From Streptomyces cyaneochromogenes (GTDB lineage: Bacteria; Actinomycetota; Actinomycetes; Streptomycetales; Streptomycetaceae), in assembly GCF_003963535.1 (NCBI RefSeq), contig NZ_CP034539.1, positions 2,046,001-2,110,000 on the forward strand: a stretch of 64,000 bases of DNA, read 5' to 3'. Positions 45,368-54,571 of the stretch are shown here, piece after piece. Positions within the stretch are counted from its first letter, which is position 1. Every line of letters starts with the position of its first letter. The notes beneath the pieces are model-generated. The model was not told where the DNA came from, searched no databases, and saw nothing but the letters and a program-made list of their open reading frames with translations. A program made the position numbers and the translations under genes.

Positions 45368-46039
45368 GTGGCCATCCGCGTCCTACTGGTCGACGACCAG
45401 CCGCTGCTGCGCACCGGCTTCCGGATGATCTTGGAGGCCGAGCAGGACATCGCGGTCGTGGGCGAAGCCGGTGACGGCCTCCAGGCCCTCGACCAGGTGC
45501 GGGCCCTGCAGCCCGACGTGGTCCTGATGGACATCCGCATGCCCCGGATGGACGGGGTCGAGGCGACGCGGCAGATCACCGGGCCCGGGCGGGACGGCCC
45601 GGCGAAGGTGCTGGTGCTGACGACTTTCGATCTCGACGAGTACGTGGTGGAGGCGCTGAAGGCGGGCGCCAGTGGCTTCCTGCTGAAGGATGCCCCGGCC
45701 AACGAGCTGGTGCAGGCGATCCGTGTGGTGGCCGCCGGTGAGGCGATGCTCGCGCCGAGCATCACGCGCCGGCTGCTCGACAAGTACGCCACGCATCTGC
45801 CGTCCGGTGACGAGCCGGTGCCGGACACCCTGCACACGCTCACCGAGCGTGAGGTGGAGGTGCTGAAGTTGGTGGCGCGGGGGCTGTCCAATGCGGAGAT
45901 CGCCGCGGATCTGTTCGTCAGCGAGACCACCGTGAAGACGCACGTCGGGCATGTGCTCACCAAGCTGGGGCTGCGTGACCGGGTGCAGGCCGCGGTGTAC
46001 GCGTACGAGAGCGGGCTGGTGCGCCCCGGCGCGCAGTAG
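45368..46039 (+). CDS. LuxR/NarL-type response regulator (orphan)
   Basis: 223 residues; GTG at 45368 with AAGGAGA. Receiver domain with Asp9/Asp10, phosphoacceptor Asp55 (LMDIRMPRMDG) and conserved Lys in FLLKDA, then a LuxR HTH (LTEREVEVLKLVARGLSNAEIAADLFVSETTVKTHVGHVLTKLGLRDRVQA). No sensor kinase lies next to it. It is a DNA-binding activator whose target genes are not evident. Confidence 0.95.
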   Translation: MAIRVLLVDDQPLLRTGFRMILEAEQDIAVVGEAGDGLQALDQVRALQPDVVLMDIRMPRMDGVEATRQITGPGRDGPAKVLVLTTFDLDEYVVEALKAGASGFLLKDAPANELVQAIRVVAAGEAMLAPSITRRLLDKYATHLPSGDEPVPDTLHTLTEREVEVLKLVARGLSNAEIAADLFVSETTVKTHVGHVLTKLGLRDRVQAAVYAYESGLVRPGAQ

Positions 46040-46078
46040 GCGGCGGCCCGCGTCACGGCCGGCAGCCCGCGTTACGAC

Positions 46079-46116
46079 GCAAAGGGCGCCCCTTCCTGGG
46101 AAGGGGCGCCCTTTGC
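46079..46116. terminator. Bidirectional terminator
   Basis: GCAAAGGGCGCCCCTTCC (46079-46096) pairs perfectly with the complement at 46099-46116 across a 2-base gap, between convergent stop codons of the response regulator and the binding-protein gene. Confidence 0.85.
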
Positions 46117-46140
46117 GTGTGCGGCGGGTACGGCGGGCCG

Positions 46141-47721
46141 TCAGTCCTTGCTGAGTTCCCAGAAGCGGAACACGGTCGAGGCGTCGAGGCAGTACTCGAG
46201 GCCGTAGACGTTCTCGTGCGTGACGGCGTACTGCTTGGCCTGCCAGACCGGCAGGACGGGGAGTTCCTTGGCCACGATGTCCTGGAGCCGGCCGAACTCG
46301 TCGTCCGTGGCGGAGCGGTCGCTCTCGGCGGCGGTGCGCGGGATGAGCGTGCCGGTGATCGACTTGTTGCTGTAGTTGTTGCTCAGCACGTTGCCCTTGC
46401 CGAAGAAGGGGGACGTGAAGTTGTCGGCGTCCGGGTAGTCCGGGATCCAGCCCTTCACGTACACGCCGTACTTGCCGTCGGCGATGTCCTTCTCGTACTG
46501 GTCGAAGGCGACGGACTGCACGTCGGCGTCGAACAGGCCGCTGTCGTTGAGCTGCTTGGCGATCGCCCTCAACTCGTCGTCGGTGGCGGGGCCGTAGCGC
46601 GACGGGGTGGACCACAGGGTCAGCTTCACCTTGCCGCTGATGCCCTCGTCCTGCAGCGCGGCGGCGGCCTTGGCCTTGGAGGGGCGGGCGCCGTAGGTGT
46701 CGAAGTAGGCCGTGTTGTGGCCGCCGATACCGGCCGGGATGATCGAGTACAGCGGGGTCGCCGTGCCCTGGTAGACGTCCTTGATGAGGGCGTCGCGGTC
46801 GATGAGGTAGGCCATGGCCTTGCGGACGCCGAGCTTGCCGGCGACGGGGTCGTCCATGTTGAAGACCAGGTGCTGGACCTCGGCGCTGCTGCCCTCGAGG
46901 ATCTCGACACCGGAGTCGTCGCCCGACTTCTCGATTCCGGCGATGTCGCCGGCGGTGAGGCCTCGGTAGGCGATGTCGACCTGGTTCTGGAGCAGCGCCT
47001 TCTTCAGGGCGTCCTGGTCGCCGTGGAAGAACTTCAGGGTCACGCCGTCGTTCTGTACCTCGGCGGTGCCCTTGTAGTTCTCGTTGACGGAGAAGACGGC
47101 CTCGTCGTCGTCGAACTTGTCCAGCTTGTACGGGCCGGAGCCGACGGCCGCGCCGTCCTTGCGCAGGCCCTTGGCGTCGTACTCGTCCTTGTCGACGATG
47201 GAGCCGGCGCCGGAGGCTATCTTGCTCGGGAAGGTGGCGTCGGGGGTGTTGAGCCGGAAGACGACCGTCTTGTCGTCCGGCGTCTGGACCTTGTCGAGCG
47301 TGGGGAACATGACCGCGGGGCCGTCGGGATCGTTGATGTCCAGCATGCGGTCGAAGGAGAACTTGACGTCCGCAGAGGTCAGTTCGTCACCGTTGCTGAA
47401 TGTCAGGCCGTCCTTGAGGGTGCACTTGTAGACCGTGGCCCTGGTGTCGGAGAAGGTGCACTGCTCGGCGGCCTCGGGCTGCGGTTCGGTGGCGCCCTTG
47501 GGGAAGCTGAGCAGCGACTGGAAGACGTTGTTGAACAACAGCCAGGAGCCGGGGTCGTAGCCGGAGGCGGGGTCCGTGGCCAGGACGTCGTCCGACATCC
47601 CCATGACCACTGAAGTGCCGGTCCCCCCGGTGTCGCCCGTCTCGGTTCCGCAGCCGGTCAGCAGGCCGGAGGCCAGCCCTGCCACGACGGGCAGGACTGG
47701 CCACTGGTTGCGCATGTTCAC
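46141..47721 (-). CDS. Peptide/nickel-type ABC substrate-binding lipoprotein
   Basis: 526 residues; GTG at 47721, or ATG at 47715. Lipobox LLTGC near residue 24 gives membrane anchoring after lipidation. Family 5 solute-binding features: LTFSNGDELTSADVKFSFDRML, YDAKGLRKDGAAVGSGPYKLDKFD, VRKAMAYLIDRDALIKDVYQG and GWIPDYPDADNF. It probably binds an oligopeptide. No permease or ATPase gene is adjacent, and a close paralogue lies directly upstream. Confidence 0.9.
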   Translation of the reverse strand: MNMRNQWPVLPVVAGLASGLLTGCGTETGDTGGTGTSVVMGMSDDVLATDPASGYDPGSWLLFNNVFQSLLSFPKGATEPQPEAAEQCTFSDTRATVYKCTLKDGLTFSNGDELTSADVKFSFDRMLDINDPDGPAVMFPTLDKVQTPDDKTVVFRLNTPDATFPSKIASGAGSIVDKDEYDAKGLRKDGAAVGSGPYKLDKFDDDEAVFSVNENYKGTAEVQNDGVTLKFFHGDQDALKKALLQNQVDIAYRGLTAGDIAGIEKSGDDSGVEILEGSSAEVQHLVFNMDDPVAGKLGVRKAMAYLIDRDALIKDVYQGTATPLYSIIPAGIGGHNTAYFDTYGARPSKAKAAAALQDEGISGKVKLTLWSTPSRYGPATDDELRAIAKQLNDSGLFDADVQSVAFDQYEKDIADGKYGVYVKGWIPDYPDADNFTSPFFGKGNVLSNNYSNKSITGTLIPRTAAESDRSATDDEFGRLQDIVAKELPVLPVWQAKQYAVTHENVYGLEYCLDASTVFRFWELSKD

Positions 47722-47781
47722 GTACGAGTGCCTTGTCGTCGGTTGTGAGAAGCCCGGGCCGCGTCCCGGATCCCGGGCCTG

Positions 47782-47809
47782 ACCCGGCGCCCTGGTCCAG
47801 GTGCCGGGT
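47782..47809 (-). terminator. Hairpin between the two binding-protein genes
   Basis: ACCCGGC (47782-47788) pairs with GCCGGGT (47803-47809), with an inner CCTGG/CCAGG stem. It follows the stop of the upstream paralogue (minus strand) and precedes the start of the other, suggesting that they are separate transcripts. Confidence 0.5.
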
Positions 47810-47820
47810 ACGGGGAGACG

Positions 47821-49422
47821 TCAGCCGCTCACGCCGCGGCCGAGCTCCCACAGCTGAAGCGTGGAGGACGAGTTGAGCGCGTACGCCGTACCCGTGACGT
47901 CGTCGCCCGCGGCGACGTACTGCTTGCCCTGCCACAGCGGGATCACGGGCACGTCGCCCGCGACGATGTCCTGGATGTCCGTGAGGCTGCCGACCGCGGA
48001 CAGCCGGTCGGCGGCGCGGCGGGACTCCGGGATGAGGGTGCCCCGGATCGTGCTGTTGGTGTACGGCGAGCCGAGGAAGTTGTCCTTGTCGAGGAAGGGC
48101 GCGAGGTAGTTGTCGGCGTCCGGGAAGTCCGGGAACCAGCCCATGCCGTAGACCTCGTACGTGCCCTTCTGCTCGGCGGGGCGGAACGTCGCCCAGGGGG
48201 TGCCCTCGATGGCGACGTCGAACAGGCCGCTGTCGTTGAGCTGCTTCTGCAGCAGCTCGAACTCCTTCTTCGTGGCCGGGCCGTAGTGGTCGGTGGTGTA
48301 GTGCAGCGTCAGCTTCACCGGAGTGGTGATGCCGGCCTTCTCCAGCAGGGACTTGGCCTTGCCGACGCTCGGGTCGCCGTACTTGTTGAAGAACGAGTTG
48401 GAGTGGCCCGTGATGCTGGCGGGGACCAGCGAGTACAGCGGTTCGGCCTGGGAGCCGTAGACCTTGGAGACGAGTTCGCCGCGGTCGATGACCTGGGCCA
48501 TCGCCTGGCGGACGGCCTTGCTGCGGACGGACGGGTCGTCGGTGTTGAAGGCCAGGTAGCGGATCTCGAGGCCGGACAGGTCGACGAGGTCGACGGTGTC
48601 GTCGGAGTCGGCCGACAGCTTCTGGATCTGCTGCGGCGACATGGTGCGGGTCATCAGGTCGATGTCGCCCTTGCTGAGGGCGCTGCCCATCGCGTCGGCG
48701 TCGGTGAAGTTGCGCAGTTCGACCTTGTCGTTGTTCACCGTCAGGCTCCCCTTGTACTCGGGGTTCTTGGTGAACACGGCGGAGACCAGTTCGTCGTTCT
48801 CGACCTCGGCCTGGAGGGTGTACGGGCCGGAGCCGTCGACCTCGAAGCCGTCCCGCAGCTTGTTCTTGGCGTAGATGTCCGGGTCGACGATGCCGGCGAC
48901 CGGGGTGGACAGCTTGAACGGGAAGGTGGAGTCGGCGGTCTTGAGGTGGAAGATGACCTCGCGGTCGCCCTGGGTCTCGACGGTGTCGATGGTGGACAGC
49001 AGGGCGAAGACGCCGCTGTCGGCCTTGAGGGAGCGGGCCCGGTCGATGGAGTACTTCACGTCCTCGGCGGTGACGGGGTCGCCGTTGGAGAACGTCAGGC
49101 CCTCGCGCAGGGTGCAGGCGTAGCGTTCGTTGCCGCTGTCGGTGAAGCCGCAGCTCTCGGCGGCCTCGGGGACCGGGGTGCCCTCGCCGCGCGGCTGGAC
49201 CATCAGGGTCTGCACGGTCTGGCGCAGGATGTTCCAGGTGCCGACGTCGTAGGCGTAGGCCGGGTCGAGCGGGGCGGGAGCGTCCTTCGAGGCAGTGAAC
49301 GCGTCCGTGGTGCCGACGACGATCGCGTCGCCGTTGTCGCCGCTGTCGGTTCCGCCGCAGGCGGCGAGAACCGGCGCGAGCAGGCCGATGACGGCCGGCA
49401 GCACCAAAGTCTTGCGGTTCAT
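47821..49422 (-). CDS. Peptide/nickel-type ABC substrate-binding lipoprotein (paralogue)
   Basis: 533 residues; ATG at 49422 with GGAGAAA. Lipobox LAACG near residue 22. Family 5 features: LTFSNGDPVTAEDVKYSIDRARSL, GSGPYTLQAEVENDELVSAVFTKNPEYKG, VRQAMAQVIDRGELVSKVYG and GWFPDFPDADNYLAPFLDKDNFLGSPYTNS. It looks like a tandem duplicate of the next gene; the order of motifs and several linker phrases are shared (GLFDV/GLFDA, DFPDADNY/DYPDADNF). Substrate unknown. Confidence 0.9.
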   Translation of the reverse strand: MNRKTLVLPAVIGLLAPVLAACGGTDSGDNGDAIVVGTTDAFTASKDAPAPLDPAYAYDVGTWNILRQTVQTLMVQPRGEGTPVPEAAESCGFTDSGNERYACTLREGLTFSNGDPVTAEDVKYSIDRARSLKADSGVFALLSTIDTVETQGDREVIFHLKTADSTFPFKLSTPVAGIVDPDIYAKNKLRDGFEVDGSGPYTLQAEVENDELVSAVFTKNPEYKGSLTVNNDKVELRNFTDADAMGSALSKGDIDLMTRTMSPQQIQKLSADSDDTVDLVDLSGLEIRYLAFNTDDPSVRSKAVRQAMAQVIDRGELVSKVYGSQAEPLYSLVPASITGHSNSFFNKYGDPSVGKAKSLLEKAGITTPVKLTLHYTTDHYGPATKKEFELLQKQLNDSGLFDVAIEGTPWATFRPAEQKGTYEVYGMGWFPDFPDADNYLAPFLDKDNFLGSPYTNSTIRGTLIPESRRAADRLSAVGSLTDIQDIVAGDVPVIPLWQGKQYVAAGDDVTGTAYALNSSSTLQLWELGRGVSG

Positions 49423-49845
49423 GCTCGGGTTTCTCCAGCTGTCGACTCCGTGTACCCGGCATGCAGGGGTGTCGCTGCGGATCACGGGGTAAGTGCGATG
49501 TTCTCGCCGACGAGATTAGTCCGCACCAGCAGGGCGGTTCGCAGCCACCGGAGTTAAGGGTTCGTCACGGAGTGGAACGGGGTGTGGACGCAACGGAAGG
49601 CTCACCGGGGAAGGATTCGTGCACCGGTCCATCAATCGGGACACAAGGGCGCGTTCGCAGCCCTCCGTGGAGGGCGGGCGGCGCGGGGCGGGGCGCCCGA
49701 AGAGCCCTCTTGGAGTGTCGAACGTCACAAACTGAACAGTCTTGGCATGGGCCGGAATTCAGCCATCCGGCACGTTCGAATTACCGCGCGGAATTCCCCG
49801 CTATCGATGTTGCACGCTGCGTGAACGGCGTGCGCATTTCCGTTG
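49423..49845. other. Intergenic region between the binding-protein genes and the HAD gene
   Basis: This 423-base region should carry the promoter for the minus-strand binding-protein gene and the end of the HAD gene. GCCCTCC-GT-GGAGGGC (49660-49675) forms a hairpin in its middle, and GCACGC/GCGTGC (49812-49833) forms another near the HAD stop. There is a G-rich run around 49675-49700. I see no gene with good evidence. Confidence 0.4.
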
Positions 49846-50541
49846 TCACGCCGCCATCAGGCCGCGCAGAAATGCCAGATCGACCTCTTCCAGCGAGGTC
49901 ACCACGGTGCGCCGGGAGGCCGGGCTGATCGGTGCCACGGAGGGCACGGCGACCACGTGGCAGCCGGCGGCCTCGGCCGCGGCGACGCCGGTCGCCGTGT
50001 CCTCGACGACCGCGCAGCGGGCCGGATCGGCGCCGAGTCCGGCGGCGGCGTACAGGTACGGGTCCGGGTGCGGCTTGGTGCGCGGCACCTCGTCACCGGC
50101 GACGGTCAGCGCGAAGTGCTGGGGGCCGAGCGAGGTGAGGACGCGGTCGATGATGCGCCGGTGCGAGGCGGAGACCAGGGCGGTGGGGATCTCGTACTCG
50201 GCCAGCTCGGCCAGCAGCCGGGCGGCGCCGGGCATCAGCGGCAGGGCGCGGTCGATGCGGTCCTCGAAGCCCTGGTTGAGGAGCACTGTGAGCTCGGCGA
50301 GGGTGATGTCGGCGCCGGTGGCCTCGATCAGGAATCCGGCGCTGCGGGTCATGGGGCCGCCGACCACGACATGGCGCCAGGTGTCGTCGAGGGTGTGGCC
50401 GAGGCCGGCGAAGATCTCGACCTCGACGTCCCACCAGAAGCCCTCGGTGTCCACCAGGGTGCCGTCCATGTCGAGGAGGACGGCCTGAAGGGCCGACCCG
50501 TCGGCCGTACGGGTTGCTGGCGCGGGGACCGTGCTGGTCAT
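49846..50541 (-). CDS. HAD-superfamily phosphatase (beta-phosphoglucomutase-like)
   Basis: 231 residues; ATG at 50541. Motif I DMDGTLVDTE (nucleophile and general acid Asp), motif II ALVSASHR, motif III Lys in RTKPHPDPYLYAAAGLG, motif IV VVEDTATGVAAAEAAG. A helical cap lies between motifs I and II. It would remove phosphate from a small sugar phosphate or similar substrate; none can be named. It follows metH, separated by a terminator. Confidence 0.92.
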   Translation of the reverse strand: MTSTVPAPATRTADGSALQAVLLDMDGTLVDTEGFWWDVEVEIFAGLGHTLDDTWRHVVVGGPMTRSAGFLIEATGADITLAELTVLLNQGFEDRIDRALPLMPGAARLLAELAEYEIPTALVSASHRRIIDRVLTSLGPQHFALTVAGDEVPRTKPHPDPYLYAAAGLGADPARCAVVEDTATGVAAAEAAGCHVVAVPSVAPISPASRRTVVTSLEEVDLAFLRGLMAA

Positions 50542-50567
50542 CCACGTACCTCCTTGAAGGGGCGATC

Positions 50568-50595
50568 AGGCCGGTTCCCGCTGGGGAACCGGCCT
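50568..50595 (-). terminator. Terminator of metH
   Basis: AGGCCGGTTCCC (50568-50579) pairs with GGGAACCGGCCT (50584-50595) around GCTG. It lies 144 bases after the metH stop codon and just before the HAD start. Confidence 0.65.
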
Positions 50596-50738
50596 GCAGT
50601 GGACCGACCAGTGTACGTCCGTCCCGGCCGAAACGCCTCGTTTAACCGGCGTGGCCCGGGGCACACCTCGAATACCACGGGGGACGCCCTGACGTGCGCC
50701 GATGCGGCGCGCGCCGCCCCTGCTGCGGGGCGGGTGCG

Positions 50739-53700
50739 TCAGCGCGCGTTGAAGTACTTCGCCTCCGGGTGGTGGATGACGATCGCGTCCGTGGACTGCT
50801 CGGGGTGCAGCTGGAACTCCTCGGACAGGTGGACGCCGATGCGCTCCGGCTGGAGCAGGTCGGCGATCTTGGACCGGTCCTCCAGGTTCGGGCAGGCGCC
50901 GTAGCCCAGCGAGAAGCGGGCGCCCCGGTACTTCAGCGCGAACATGTCCTCGATGTCGGCCGGGTCGTCACCGGCGAAGCCCAGCTCGGAGCGCACGCGC
51001 GCGTGCCAGTACTCGGCGAGCGCCTCGGCCAGCTGCACGGACAGGCCGTGCAGTTCGAGGTAGTCGCGGTAGGCGTTCGCCTCGAACATCCGTGCCGTCT
51101 CCTCGCCGATCCGCGAGCCCACGGTGACCACCTGCAGGCCCACGACGTCCGTCTCGCCGGACTCCTGCGGGCGGAAGAAGTCCGCGAGGCACAGGCGGCG
51201 GCCGCGGCGCTGGCGCGGGAAGGTGAAGCGGGTGCTTTCGTTGCCGTGCTCGTCCAGGAGGATCAGGTCGTCGTCCTTGGAGACGCACGGGAAGTAGCCG
51301 TAGACCACGGCGGCTTCCAGCAGGTTCTCCGTCTGGAGCTTGTCGAGCAGTCCGCGCAGCCGCGGGCGGCCCTCGGTCTCGACGAGTTCCTGGTACGAGG
51401 GACCGTCGCCGGTGCGGGTCTCCTTCAGGCCCCACTGGCCCTTGAAGAGGGCGCCCTCGTCGAGCCAGGACGCGTACTCCTTGAGCTGGATGCCCTTGAT
51501 GACGCGGGTGCCCCAGAACGGCGGCTCGGGGACCGGGTTGTCGGTGGCGACGTCGGAGCGGACGTGGCCCTCCTCCGGGCGCTCCTCCACCACGGCGGAG
51601 GAAGTCGCCCGCACTCGGCGCTGCTTGAGCTCGGGCAGCTTCGCGCCGGGCACGCCCCGCTTGACGCCGATCAGGGCGTCCATCAGGCGCAGGCCCTCGA
51701 ACGCGTCCCGCGCGTAGCGGACTTCGCCCTCGTACAGCTCGTGCAGGTCCTGCTCGACGTACGCGCGCGTGAGGGCGGCGCCGCCGAGGATGACGGGGTA
51801 GTTCGCCGCCAGGCCGCGCTGGTTGAGCTCCTCCAGGTTCTCCTTCATGATCACCGTGGACTTGACCAGGAGGCCGGACATGCCGATGACGTCGGCCCGG
51901 TGCTCCTCGGCTGCGTCAAGGATCGCGGAGACGGGCTGCTTGATGCCCAGGTTGACCACGTTGTAGCCGTTGTTGGACAGGATGATGTCCACCAGGTTCT
52001 TGCCGATGTCGTGCACGTCGCCGCGCACCGTCGCCAGCACGATGGTGCCCTTGCCGTCGGCGTCGGACTTCTCCATGTGCGGTTCGAGGTAGGCGACGGC
52101 GGACTTCATCACCTCGGCGGACTGCAGGACGAACGGCAGCTGCATCTGGCCGGAGCCGAACAGCTCGCCGACGACCTTCATGCCGTCCAACAGGGTCTCG
52201 TTGACGATGTCGAGGGCGGCGCGGGTCTGCAGGGCGTCGTCGAGGTCGGCCTCCAGGCCGTTCTTCTCGCCGTCGATGATGCGGCGCTTGAGTCGCTCCT
52301 CCAGCGGGAGGGCGGCGAGTTCCTCGGCCTTGCCGGCCTTGAGGGACTTCGCGGTGGCGCCCTCGAACAGCGCCATCAGCTTCTGCAGCGGGTCGTAGCC
52401 CTCGGCGCGGCGGTCGTAGATGAGGTCGAGGGCGGTGGTGACCTGCTCCTCGTCGAAGCGGGCGATCGGCAGGATCTTCGAGGCGTGCACGATCGCCGAG
52501 TCCAGGCCGGCCTTGACGCACTCGTCGAGGAAGACGGAGTTGAGCAGGATGCGGGCGGCCGGGTTGAGGCCGAAGGAGATGTTCGACAGGCCGAGGGTGG
52601 TCTGCACGTCCGGGCGGCGGCGCTTGAGTTCGCGGATCGCCTCGATGGTGGCGATGCCGTCGCCGCGGGACTCCTCCTGGCCCGTGCAGATGGTGAAGGT
52701 CAGGGTGTCGATGAGGATGTCCGACTCGTGGATGCCCCAGTTCGTCGTCAGGTCCTCGATCAGCCGCTCGGCGATCTCGACCTTCTTCTCGGGCGTGCGG
52801 GCCTGGCCCTCCTCGTCGATGGTCAGCGCGATCAGGGCGGCGCCGTGCTCCTGGGCGAGCTTGGTGACCTTCGCGAACCGGGACTCGGGGCCGTCGCCGT
52901 CCTCGTAGTTGACGGAGTTGATGACCGCGCGGCCGCCGAGCTTCTCCAGGCCGGCCTGGATGACGTCGACCTCCGTGGAGTCCAGCACGATCGGCAGGGT
53001 GGAGGCGGTGGCGAAGCGGCCGGCGAGTTCCTCCATGTCGGCGACGCCGTCGCGGCCGACGTAGTCCACGCACAGGTCGAGCATGTGCGCGCCCTCGCGG
53101 ATCTGCTCGCGGGCCATCTCCACACAGTCGTCCCAGCGGGCCTGAAGCATGGCCTCGCGGAACTTCTTCGAGCCGTTGGCGTTGGTGCGCTCGCCGATCG
53201 CCATGTAGGCGGTGTCCTGGCGGAACGGGACCGTCTGGTAGAGGGAGGCGGCGCCGGGCTCGGGGTGGGGGTCGCGCTCGGAGGGCGTGAGGTCGCGGAC
53301 GCGGTCGACGACCTGGCGCAGGTGCTCGGGGGTGGTGCCGCAGCAGCCGCCGATGAGGGAGAGGCCGTAGTCCAGGACGAAGTTCTCCTGGGCGTCGGCC
53401 AGGCCCTCGGGGCCGAGCGGGAAGTGGGCGCCGTCCTTGGTGAGGATCGGCAGGCCCGCGTTGGGCATGCACAGCAGCGGGATGCGGGAGTGCCGGGTGA
53501 GGTAGCGCAGGTGCTCGCTCATCTCGGCGGGGCCGGTGGAGCAGTTCAGGCCGATCATGTCGATGCCGAGCGGCTCCAGGGCCGTCAGCGCGGCGCCGAT
53601 CTCGGAGCCGAGCAGCATCGTGCCGGTCGTCTCGAAGGCCATGGAGACCAGCAGCGGCACCTCGGTGCCGGTCGCCTCCATGGCGCGGCGGGCACCGAGG

Positions 53701-54254
53701 ACGGAGGCCTTGGTCTGCAGGAGGTCCTGGGTCGTCTCGACGATCAGGGCGTCGGAGCCGCCGGCGAGCAGTCCCTCGGCGTTGGCCTGGTAGCCGTCGC
53801 GGATGGTGGCGTAGCCGATGTGGCCGAGGGTGGGCAGCTTGGTGCCGGGGCCGACCGAGCCGAGGACCCAGCGCGGGCGGCCGTCACGGGCGGCGTACTC
53901 GTCGGCCACCTCGCGGGCGATGCGGGCACCGGCCTCGGACAGCTCGTGCACACGGTCGGCGATGTCGTACTCCGCCGCGGCCGTGTGGTTGGAGCCGAAG
54001 GTGTTCGTCTCGACGCAGTCGACGCCCACCGCGAAGTACGCGTCGTGGACGGAGCGGACGATGTCCGGTCGGGTCAGGTTCAGGATCTCGTTGCACCCTT
54101 CGAGGTTCTCGAAGTCCTCGAGGGTGGGGTCCTGGGCCTGCAACATGGTGCCCATCGCTCCGTCGGCGACCACCACTCGGGTGGCGAGCGCCTCGCGGAG
54201 GGCGGACACACGGGTCCGGCTGTCGGCGGAAGGGGTCGGTGGCAACGAGGCCAT
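50739..54254 (-). CDS. metH: Cobalamin-dependent methionine synthase MetH
   Basis: 1171 residues; ATG at 54254 (MASLPPTPS) with GGGAG upstream. In order: homocysteine-binding domain (zinc cysteines in GLNCSTG and GGCCGTT), pterin-binding domain (ERTNANGSKKF, DLCVDYVGRDG), cobalamin-binding domain with DVHDIGKN (about 748-755, the axial His ligand) and a C-terminal activation domain (PRQRRGRRLCLADFF). It transfers methyl from methyl-tetrahydrofolate to homocysteine. It is divergent from gylR. No cobalamin riboswitch was recognised in the 315-base gap upstream. Confidence 0.97.
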   Translation of the reverse strand: MASLPPTPSADSRTRVSALREALATRVVVADGAMGTMLQAQDPTLEDFENLEGCNEILNLTRPDIVRSVHDAYFAVGVDCVETNTFGSNHTAAAEYDIADRVHELSEAGARIAREVADEYAARDGRPRWVLGSVGPGTKLPTLGHIGYATIRDGYQANAEGLLAGGSDALIVETTQDLLQTKASVLGARRAMEATGTEVPLLVSMAFETTGTMLLGSEIGAALTALEPLGIDMIGLNCSTGPAEMSEHLRYLTRHSRIPLLCMPNAGLPILTKDGAHFPLGPEGLADAQENFVLDYGLSLIGGCCGTTPEHLRQVVDRVRDLTPSERDPHPEPGAASLYQTVPFRQDTAYMAIGERTNANGSKKFREAMLQARWDDCVEMAREQIREGAHMLDLCVDYVGRDGVADMEELAGRFATASTLPIVLDSTEVDVIQAGLEKLGGRAVINSVNYEDGDGPESRFAKVTKLAQEHGAALIALTIDEEGQARTPEKKVEIAERLIEDLTTNWGIHESDILIDTLTFTICTGQEESRGDGIATIEAIRELKRRRPDVQTTLGLSNISFGLNPAARILLNSVFLDECVKAGLDSAIVHASKILPIARFDEEQVTTALDLIYDRRAEGYDPLQKLMALFEGATAKSLKAGKAEELAALPLEERLKRRIIDGEKNGLEADLDDALQTRAALDIVNETLLDGMKVVGELFGSGQMQLPFVLQSAEVMKSAVAYLEPHMEKSDADGKGTIVLATVRGDVHDIGKNLVDIILSNNGYNVVNLGIKQPVSAILDAAEEHRADVIGMSGLLVKSTVIMKENLEELNQRGLAANYPVILGGAALTRAYVEQDLHELYEGEVRYARDAFEGLRLMDALIGVKRGVPGAKLPELKQRRVRATSSAVVEERPEEGHVRSDVATDNPVPEPPFWGTRVIKGIQLKEYASWLDEGALFKGQWGLKETRTGDGPSYQELVETEGRPRLRGLLDKLQTENLLEAAVVYGYFPCVSKDDDLILLDEHGNESTRFTFPRQRRGRRLCLADFFRPQESGETDVVGLQVVTVGSRIGEETARMFEANAYRDYLELHGLSVQLAEALAEYWHARVRSELGFAGDDPADIEDMFALKYRGARFSLGYGACPNLEDRSKIADLLQPERIGVHLSEEFQLHPEQSTDAIVIHHPEAKYFNAR

Positions 54255-54501
54255 GAAGGGGCTCCCTGGAGTGCGACGGCTGTCGGCTTTGCGCCCTGAA
54301 GTGAAAGCTTCCACAGTGGGCGCACGCCGCCAGCGTAGCCGGGACCATGGCCGGATGGTCAGGGCGTCCACGGGGCGGGACGGGGATGACCGGCGGGCCG
54401 GTCGCCGGACACGAGTGACACAGTCGCCGGACACGGGTGACGCAACACAAGCGGACGGATGCCGCCCGACCATTAGCGGGAGGTCGGCATCGACCGGTAG
54501 T

Positions 54502-54518
54502 GTTCGACATTGCCGAAC
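54502..54518. promoter_or_regulatory. GylR operator-like element upstream of gylR
   Basis: Inverted repeat GTTCG-N7-CGAAC at 54502-54518. Its reverse complement, GTTCGGCAATGTCGAAC, differs at only two positions from GGTCGGCATTGTCGAAC at 55563-55579 upstream of glpF. Such a pair is expected of an autoregulated repressor controlling its operon. The element is 54-70 bases before the gylR start. Confidence 0.6.
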
Positions 54519-54571
54519 GGCGGCAGCGACGTCGCGGGTCGACGGTCGAAGGGGACGGAGGCAGTACGGCG

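Noticed and set aside
50694..54299. Very long open frame on the plus strand opposite metH
   Set aside because: It follows the codon positions of metH in antisense, is full of Val/Ala/Gly/Asp repeats and shows no family motifs. It is a high-GC shadow.
54255..54571. Cobalamin or SAM riboswitch upstream of metH
   Set aside because: I looked for the cobalamin box and for SAM-type cores on the minus strand and found none that I recognise. A covariance-model search would settle it.
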